A stretch of DNA of 64,000 bases, from the NCBI GenBank assembly GCA_028554795.2, contig CM068838.1, positions 87,796,944 through 87,860,943 on the forward strand, given 5' to 3'. The position numbers were made by a program, and so were the translations under genes. The notes beneath the pieces are model-generated. The model was given only the letters and a program-made list of their open reading frames with translations. It was not told the DNA's origin and did no database searches. Origin of the DNA: Sinohyriopsis cumingii (taxonomy: Eukaryota; Mollusca; Bivalvia; Unionida; Unionidae). Each line of letters starts with the position of its first letter. The stretch's first letter is position 1. Positions 1-64,000 of the stretch are shown piece after piece.

Positions 1-307
1 TAAGAAACATTAAGAACAAATCTTTAAGGATACTATCTAAACCTGAACTAGCCAGTTTTCCCTACACAAATTAAAATGGCAATGAGAAAAACAAGCACTC
101 CCTCCTGAAATGGTCTGCAGTCAAAATAAACATAGTCCATTTTCATAACTTATGAAAGACATGACAGTAACATGAGAAATTCATTAGTGTGTGTATGTAT
201 TGATGTATGATATGAAATCTGTATACTGTTACAATACAGAAATTTTAAATTTATTTTGTAGAATAAAATAAAACAAAATAATAGGGAAAGAAAAGAAAAC
301 AAATTTT
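1..307. other. AT-rich non-coding DNA
   Basis: I see no exon, repeat or regulatory element here. It is probably intron or 3' flank of the minus-strand gene. Confidence 0.5.
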
Positions 308-384
308 GTGGCCACAGGTAGGTTCAAACCCACAATGTTTGTGTTAGGAGTGCAATACCTGAACCAACTGAACAATGCAAAATG
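308..384 (-). repeat. tRNA-like sequence, probably SINE head or tRNA pseudogene
   Basis: On the minus strand an A-box-like AGTTGGTTCAGG is followed about 35 bases later by a B-box-like GTGGGTTTGAACC. This resembles the 5' part of a tRNA or a tRNA-derived SINE. The T-arm and anticodon stem pair poorly (TTGCA against CACAA), so it is unlikely to be a functional tRNA gene. Confidence 0.4.
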
Positions 385-538
385 TTTGACATATGAGATA
401 TTAGATTATGGATAAAAGCATATACAGTCTTCTTATGCAAGATTTTAATCATGAACCAAATAAATGAAATATCTTTGCTAATGCTAAAAATGAAATACGC
501 TTGAAATGAATAAATAAACATCATCTGCTTACATATCT

Positions 539-1005
539 TGATGTGAAGACATGATGGTACAGTGTGAATTGATGTGAAGACATGATGGTACAGTGTGAAA
601 TGATGTGAAGACATGATGGTACAGTGTGAATAAATGTGAAGACATGATGGTACAGTGTGAATTGATGTGAAGACATCATGGTACAGTGTGAATTGATGTG
701 AAGACATCATGGTACAGTGTGAATTGATGTGAAGACATGATGGTACAGTGTGAATTGATGTGAAGACATCATGGTACAGTGTGAATTGATGTGAAGACAT
801 CATGGTACAGTGTGAATTGATGTGAAGACATCATGGTACAGTGTGAATTGATGTGAAGACATCATGGTACTGTGAGAAATGATGTGAAGACATGATGGTA
901 CAGTGTGAATTGATGTGAAGACATGATGGTACAGTGTGAAATGATGTGAAGACATGATGGTACAGTGTGAAATGATGTTAAGACATGATGGTACAGTGTG
1001 AAATG
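539..1005. repeat. 31-bp minisatellite, about 15 copies
   Basis: The unit has the core gatgtgaagacatgatgg followed by tacagtgtgaatt. The period is 31 (for example starts at 541, 572 and 603). Two main variants differ at one base (gacatgatgg versus gacatcatgg) and others end -aat or -att. Because 31 is not a multiple of three, the array reads through in shifting frames and produces long repetitive spurious reading frames on the minus strand. Confidence 0.95.
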
Positions 1006-1447
1006 GGATTTGGCATGGTGATTTGAATACATTCCTAAACATTGATGAAAATGAAGAACAGAATTGTGTTTTGCATAAAAACAATGAAACAGTCTTTGTG
1101 GATGATGATTTCTATCATGTAAGAATGGGTCTTGATTTTTTTATATACTAAAGTGGTGGCCTCATCTGAGAAGCGGGCATGGCTTTAAAAAAACAAGGGT
1201 TTTCTCTGATTAGCTGTAGATATATATAATGAATCTTCACTGTTCTAAATTATTGTGCCTTATGAATGAAATTCAAAATATGATTAAACAAAAGAATGTT
1301 ATTAAGCTATGAGTTTATTTAACTATTTATGCTGTTGAATTTAATTATAAGGATAATGCAAAGTTTTAACAGTTTTGGGGTTCATTACTTTGTTGAATTA
1401 GGGTCAATCCTTAATATATTTTACCTATATAAAGCTTAATTACCGTA
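1006..1447. other. Non-coding DNA between repeats
   Basis: AT-rich sequence with no recognised element between the minisatellite and the pogo-like transposon. Confidence 0.5.
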
Positions 1448-3116
1448 TTTACTGTACATATTGGGATAGGATAAAATAACAATTTTTTTTTCCTGTCCCA
1501 GAACTTATGGTGAATCTTTTTTTCACCTAGATCATATGTCACAAGACTTAAGAAACAAAATAAGTTTGTATTGCATTTATAAACACCCCCCCACTGCATG
1601 TTGCAATAAAATAGATAAACAAAATGCTTATTTGATAATATAAAGAAAGAAACTAACCTTGTGTTGTTATCATTTATTCTTTTTTCAACATGAGCATTAA
1701 AGAATAAAATATATCCATGAAATCTGTATATGTAGCATAGCCTTCCATACTTTAGCGTGTATCACTTATGTCTGATAACATACGCCATGTTGTTCATTGA
1801 CATGAACATTGAGAAACAAATTGTGTTTGGTTGTGCTCAAAGGTTTGAACATGTTATCAGACTGAAAACTGAAGCCAACAAAATTGCAAACAAGAGGGAA
1901 ATCGTCAACCAATATACTGAAGACAAATGCCATTCACACATGATATGGTGTTAGGTACAAAATAATCAAGATTGAAATATATCTAGGTCTATTGTATGAC
2001 AGTATCTTGCAAATAAAAATCATTATTTGAAAACACATTCACTTGAGTGCAAGTGACAATCATTTTGCCAGCACAGGTTACAAAAGTATCATTACTATTT
2101 ACCTGCAGACATCAATGCTCCTTTGTATTAATTATAACTACAAATGCCACGCACATAGAAGCCTGGATGGTGAATACACACAACTTGCAGCGAGTAGTAA
2201 ACTCCTTCTTTGAACTTACTGACAGGACATCAAAGACATTTTTTATAACAAGGCAAGCCGACCTCGGAAGCCAACTTTGGATACTCTGAAGCCATTTTTT
2301 TAAAAAAGGATATAAATACAAAGGCTATTTTATTGCAAAGCAAGCTGACCTCGGAAGCTGACTATCAATTCTTTTAAGTGTGTGGAATTTTTTTATAATA
2401 TACAAAGATGGCCGAGATATAGAAGCTAAATTTGGTTCCTTTTCAACAGTATTCATGGGAATTTTGAAAATAAATTGAAACAATGCAACAATTTTTAAAA
2501 TGACACAATACAGTTCTTTGTGCATGGACATTGATGACCCAGCATTGCCCAGATGATTTGGAGAAAATAAAATTTTGTGATGAATTTGTGAAAGCCAGAA
2601 GAGAAGCAGATGATTTCACCGATAATATGATCATTAACACGGATGAAATTCTAGTGTACTTGGATCACATTCTGGACAGACTGACAATAAGATGGGGGTC
2701 AAAAGTGTGAGAATTAGCAAGACTGGTGCAGATTTGAAAAAATCTGACTTTATCCCTGTAGTTTCTGCTTCAGGTGATGTGTTGCCTTTAACAATTTTTC
2801 ATGGTGTGAGAAAGCTAAAAAAATATTCATGCACCAAAACAATGGATCGTACATGTACAGGAGAAGGGTTGTGTTGATGAGATGCTGCTGCAGTGGATAA
2901 AAGAGTTTTATCTCAAGTACACAGATTTATATTTTTTTAAATAAAATTTCAGTTGGAGTGCATTTTCCAACATGTAATTTTCGATTGATTTAAAAGGTGT
3001 CCCACAACTTACCACTCAAAACAAATTGTCCCAGAACATACAGTGCACAAAAAAATTACTTTTAAAATTAATTTATGGTGTCCCAACAAATACGGTGTCC
3101 CAATATATACAGTAAA
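1448..3116 (+). mobile_element. pogo/Tigger-like DNA transposon, decayed
   Basis: The left end reads tttactgtacatattggga (1448-1466) and the right end is its near inverted complement, tcccaatatatacagtaaa (3098-3116), with TA as likely target. Subterminal copies of 'gtcccagaac' occur at both ends. The interior carries the broken transposase described separately. The element is about 1.67 kb, shorter than a complete pogo-type transposon, so part of the coding region is missing or unrecognisable. Confidence 0.75.
2536..2930 (+). pseudogene. pogo/Tigger-like DDE transposase fragment
   Basis: Several frames read in order: PDDLEKIKFCDEFVKARREA, then MIINTDEILVYLDHI, then (after a shift near 2696) GSKSVRISKTGADLKKSDFI, VVSASGDVLPLTIFHG and, after another shift, DEMLLQWIKEFYLKYTD. 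'N-x-DE' followed by a 'tiG.ksV.i..tG..k...T.v..vs.sG..LP..iif.g' string is characteristic of the DDE domain of pogo-type transposases. Frameshifts and missing ends show it is dead. Confidence 0.72.
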
Positions 3117-5488
3117 AAGGGCAATATGCATAGTCCCTCATTCATGAATGAAGTCATCCAAGATCATTTAAAGTTAAGTTTAAAAACAAAAAAAGTTGTT
3201 ATCTACAGAGTTATATGACTTTCACATGAAATATAACCATAATTCATAGGTTTGGTGACCTTTTGTAAAGGTCAAGAGTTTCTTTAGTCTTGGTAAGGGC
3301 TTTTTCGTTAAACAAACATGGCATCCAAGGAAGGTATTGTTGTATTTTTTTAAATATATGCCTCGGTATTCACATTACTCAAAGAGTTAATATAAAAAAG
3401 ATTTCAACTTCTAACATCTATGGGTGACTGCTTCATGTTGAAAGCACCTTAAATGGGTCACAAGTATGTTTTACTGGAGCAGCCCCAATTAAATACAAAA
3501 GTGTTTCAGGAGGAAAACATGTTGGGTTATTTTATGAAAAGCTACATTTATGAAAAACTAAATCTGAAATAATGTGCAAGTAATGCATTGAAGACAATAA
3601 AGTCATAAAATAATACAAAATACATGTGACAACACATGAATGAAAAATGCTTCATGTACTTAAGCATGGTAATGAATACCAAATGTCCAATTCTATTTTA
3701 GTAAACTTGTTTCAATATATTTTAAGAATTTCAAATATGACAAAGTTTATACAAATGATTCTCTGCAAATAAATTTATAAACTTTTGACAAGGTTTAAAC
3801 AACAAAAATGTTCTAATTAAAGCAAAATCAGTAGGAAGAAAAAACACAATTACTTTTGAAAACAAATATCTGTAACTCTGTTTACCATGGCTTTTTAGCC
3901 CTTCAATATACATGTATCAAAGTTTGACTGTGCAGTGTGCTATAAATAGAACACCTGTTACCTATCTGATTCCATACACTTAGGCCTGCCTGTTAGCTAT
4001 TAAGCAGGGTAGAATATGTTAACTTTTAACATCAATTAGAACCATTTTACATTTTTTTAATGCACCTATTATGTGTGGAAAGATTTAAGAGTAAAATCCG
4101 ATCATGATAGCTGTATAATTATTTTTCTTGGAAGAATTTTTTTATTTGCTTTAAAATCTTGAGAGAACACATTCACCATCAAGCCAGTGAAGCCGCATGA
4201 CCAACTGTAACTGCCATTTCTCACACTCGATATGTACAATTTTTCTGTCAATGTCTACATCACTAAATCATCTGAATTTGATCATTTATAAAAGCTAATT
4301 GCTGCCTGGGTAGTACATCAATATCAGAGCATTTATTTTAATTATTGAAGCTGTTATAGTTACCATTCTAATTGTGCAAACTCAAAAAAGTACTGTGTTA
4401 CGAAATGCCCGATATGGCTCATTTAGTCTTCCATACTTTTCATTTAAATCAGGTGTCTTGTTTCACGTGCCGTAATATTTCTGTAAATGTAATTTTTCGC
4501 CGTATCGTGTGACGCTTTTATTGCTGTGACATAGTAGTCAAAGTATATTTCATATGTGTTTTATATTCATTTTATATGTTTCTGTGTTATTTTCATATCA
4601 TTAGTACCAGTGTTTAATATATTGTCATTTGTCATCCACGAACGTGTTTATTGTTTCTTTAAAACCCTGCCCGGTCTCAAAGGGTCAGCTCGACTACGTT
4701 ACATACTGAACTAAATCTACAGCCTCCATTTTGGACAGTGGAGAATATGACCCAGTTACTTTAAATAGCTGATTACGAGCAGATCTTAAACAGCAACCAT
4801 GTGATCCGACATAATGGTCACTCACATCAATGAATGTAGCATTGAATATGGGGTTTTCCACGAATGTGGCACTATGAAAACCTGCCCAAATTGGCTGATG
4901 TTTATAGCAGGCATCGAAAGGCGCTTCCATGTGAATGGTATAGAGGCGTCAAACATGCTTCCATGCAAATCAGGTAGTGTCCAAAGGTGCTTCCATAAGA
5001 ATGGAGTAGAGGCATCCAAAGGCGCTACATGATGCAAAGGGTGAAGAAATTCTGGACCTTAACTACAACACTGCATTCACTTTATTCTAGCCTGCAATTG
5101 TATATTTTTTGCACCAATATTTCTCATTATACTTTTCCTTCAGCTATAAATTATAAAAAATTACTGAATTTTAATCTCAAAGGTATATTATATAGCTCAT
5201 GTTTATAAATCATTCTAATGAATTTTATGCATTTTGCATTCCAACACTGTAATATCATTTGGCTTGCATATTTACAAGGGGAAGAACTCTGCAACCCAAA
5301 ACCTATAATTTCAATTGTTATTTGCAATTTGCACCTGTTACTTCTAATGCTTGTCTTTGGAGAAGGAACACTTGTATACTTTTAAGGAAACAAAACTGAT
5401 TTCATCTTTGCACATGACTGTGTTGAATTAAATTAATGTATACAGATCTTGCTCATAATAAAATTAATTCAACATCTTGGAGACTTAC
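3117..5488. other. Non-coding stretch downstream of the resolved exons
   Basis: I searched the minus strand for a continuation of the Cys-rich domain and found none. The part at about 4390-4700 has more CpG than its surroundings and may be an old transposable element. No other feature is visible. Confidence 0.4.
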
Positions 5489-5519
5489 CGTAAGTCTATT
5501 TACCAAGTATGCACCTAAT
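5489..5519 (-). CDS. Possible 31-base micro-exon 22
   Basis: Acceptor ttttaaaatcag, donor TTACG|GTAAGT. One base then ten codons reading LGAYLVNRLT, phase 2 in and 0 out, which is the phase required after exon 6043-6118. The strong donor is the main support. The exon is very short and I found no following exon, so it could be chance. Confidence 0.3.
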
Positions 5520-6042
5520 CTGATTTTAAAATAAGTGTCAGGAGTTGTAACAAGTTTTATGTCCTTGTAAGCTACATTTTTAAAGCACTCAGAACTATTC
5601 CAGGTTTTATAGAATGCTTAAAAGAAAACACTGCGTACTATTTTCTGCCAGTCATGTTTCATGGACCACACAGAAAAGACATGGTATTAGTCAGGTCATA
5701 CTAAATGTGCATGTGACCACAATCAGTCTTCAAATAATCTGCACATTTTTTTCTTTGTGAGGCAATCCAATTTGCCACTGACATTAAATAATACGGAGAT
5801 AAATAATCGGCAAAAATGATTCCAACCTAAAGTTATCGCACCCCCCCCCATGCTGAACACGAAAAAAATTGCCCTACAAACAGATTACCTGTCCACTCTT
5901 TCTTATTGTCCCATTAATTTATTTTTTAACTTTATTTACATTAATTATTTTTTAACTTTTTATTTCCAAACCAAACAATGTTTTAAATATAGCTAAGTCC
6001 TCAAACTTTTTGAAAATCAGATACTTAATATATGTTACTTAC

Positions 6043-62749
<56,707 letters not shown>

Positions 62750-64000
62750 CTATGACAGTTAAAAAAGAGCAAGTTAATTTTTTTCCTCAACCAGTCTACC
62801 AACTCTGATACCACAAGAATACTCTGTACTTGCCAACTACACATAAAAAACATATTACTTTCATTTCCTATCAAAGGATCTTGCTTGTATTCATCTGACT
62901 AGAAATTATTATTCATCTATTTCATGGAGTTTACTACCTGGGCCATCACAACTGAATTTATGTTGGCATTTCATGATCTACAATGGTAAGTGGGATATTT
63001 TTATGTTTTAACAATGAATAAGAGTCCCTCTATGGGCTGAAAAGCATTTCCAGGAATCTACAATAAGACTGTTTCATCTTTTTAATTGCTGTGTTTTGAA
63101 ACCATCGCTGATATTACTGAACAATAACAAGACTTTCAAAATAAGCATTCTGTTGGTCATATTACATGTAAGCATGGCTACATTTTTTTTTAGGACCAAC
63201 TAGATATAAGACGTCTTTGGTGTAAACCGCATGTCAATATAACATTGCATCCTGGAGTTATGAGAGCAAGATTTTGAAGATGGCTGCCATCAGCTCAACA
63301 CATGTTTCAGTTAGGACCAATCAGACATCCTAAGAAGTCATTTGGTGAAAAGTTCCTGTCAATTAAACCTTTTCTTCTGAGGGTGTAGTGATGACAAGAT
63401 TTTCAAGATGGCTGTCCTATTGGCTGTCAGATTGGCACTATTTTCATTTAGGAACAATTAGAAATCATAAGAAGTCTTTTAGTGATAATTTTGATAATGA
63501 CAGTCTGTTCAGGAGAAGTAACAATAATAAGCTTGTCAAGATAGTTGATGTGGCAGTCATATTGGATGTCCAAGTAACACCACTTTTTCATCATTTAGGA
63601 CAACTAGACCTTTGGATGAATGTGTGGATGAAGTTTCGTGCCAATCCTCCCAACAGTTTATTAGGAGTAACAATAATAAACTTGTGCTAAAGATGCCAGA
63701 TGTCAGACAGTGGACACTAGGCAATGGACACAGACAATCTGATTACATACATTCCAAGTCCAAAATTTGGTACAGTCAAACATACAACCACTGAAAACCT
63801 TGCTGAAAACTGCAGCCAATTGACAAACTGAACTTAAAACTGAATTTCTTTAATTCTTTATTCTGAAAGCACTGGTGAAAAAATGTTAATCAGCATCAAT
63901 CTGTTCTTGATAGATATGTTTCTCAACATGCAGTGTTACACCTGCAAAAGCAAACACTTTCCAGTGCTTAAACAAACTGAACCTGATGTTATCTTTGGTC
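62750..64000. other. Upstream intron (right edge of window)
   Basis: Apart from the degenerate repeat at 63190-63700 no coding exon is supported. A possible donor near 63940 (GCAG|GTGTAA on the minus strand) has no clear coding context. The upstream exons of the gene must lie beyond the window. Confidence 0.45.
63190..63700. repeat. Degenerate tandem repeat, about 120-145 bp x 4
   Basis: Units start near 63192, 63313, 63450 and 63595 with 'ttaggaccaactaga', continue 'aagaagtctttggtgaaaa', and include 'aagattttcaagatggctgt' or 'gtttcgtgccaat'. Diverged. It explains the long plus-strand frames at the window's right end. Confidence 0.7.

Noticed and set aside
308..384. Functional tRNA gene on the minus strand
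   Set aside because: A- and B-box-like words are present but the stems mispair; it is better explained as a SINE head or pseudogene.
539..1005. CRISPR array
   Set aside because: Direct repeats are contiguous without unique spacers, and the genome is animal.
324..1084. Long minus-strand frames rich in SHQFTLYHDVF-type repeats
   Set aside because: They are only translations of the 31-bp minisatellite.

Overview
The window is AT-rich animal nuclear DNA. Small exons of about 70-210 bases are separated by kilobase-scale introns with GT-AG boundaries, and SINEs, a LINE fragment, cut-and-paste DNA transposons and many satellites fill the rest. Degenerate tandem repeats containing phrases such as 'gggccataac', 'gtggccatattggat' and 'tgaccccaaaatcaatagg', together with tRNA-derived SINEs ending in a 'gttaaac-cc-aacaacaac' type tail, suggest a mollusc, most likely a bivalve. 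That assignment is inference from repeat style.

I can support only one protein-coding gene. It lies on the minus strand and runs through almost the whole window, from 62749 down to at least 6043, and it is open at both ends. I resolved 21 exons, with a possible 22nd micro-exon at 5489-5519. Every consecutive junction keeps frame and phase. Together they give about 1,088 codons. No start codon, signal peptide or stop codon lies inside the window. Residue numbers in this annotation count from the first full codon of exon 62575-62749.

The predicted protein is a secreted-type mosaic. In order it has: the end of a helical HEAT-like repeat region resembling the N-terminal superhelix of vitellogenin/apolipophorin-type large lipid transfer proteins (about 1-231); an N-glycosylation-rich linker with an RQKR furin-type site (252-255); a predicted beta-rich segment (about 256-347); about 300 residues of amphipathic helices (about 348-642); an M23/LECT2-like domain with a GVD motif and an intact HIH motif but Asp in place of the first zinc-ligand His (about 643-819); an acidic linker; an RRKR site (886-889); a helical segment; a SAP-like helix-extension-helix motif (about 956-988); and a Cys-rich domain (about 995 onward). 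This combination of a lipid-transfer superhelix, an M23/LECT2-like domain, a SAP-like motif and a Cys-rich domain, with basic cleavage sites between parts, is the most interesting thing in the window.

Repeat layout from left to right: 31-bp minisatellite (539-1005); pogo-like transposon with recognisable inverted termini and transposase remains (1448-3116); non-LTR element 3' end (7575-7860); 78-bp satellite (8403-9697); two TTAA-flanked piggyBac-like MITEs (10821-11428, 11558-12184); long AT tract (13054-13196); perfect 45-bp repeat x4 beside an exon (14795-14974); degenerate satellite (15230-15790); non-LTR reverse-transcriptase pseudogene (22377-23104); family-B SINEs (35497-35825, 50715-51040); family-A SINEs (15811, 37414, 52088, 52508 and 56490); pogo-like MITE (41346-42506); another inverted-terminus element (44184-45191); decayed copies of a coding exon and its flank (53440-54000); tandem copies of an exon/intron boundary (59985-60335); degenerate satellite at 63190-63700. 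I saw no convincing second gene, functional RNA gene or CRISPR array.
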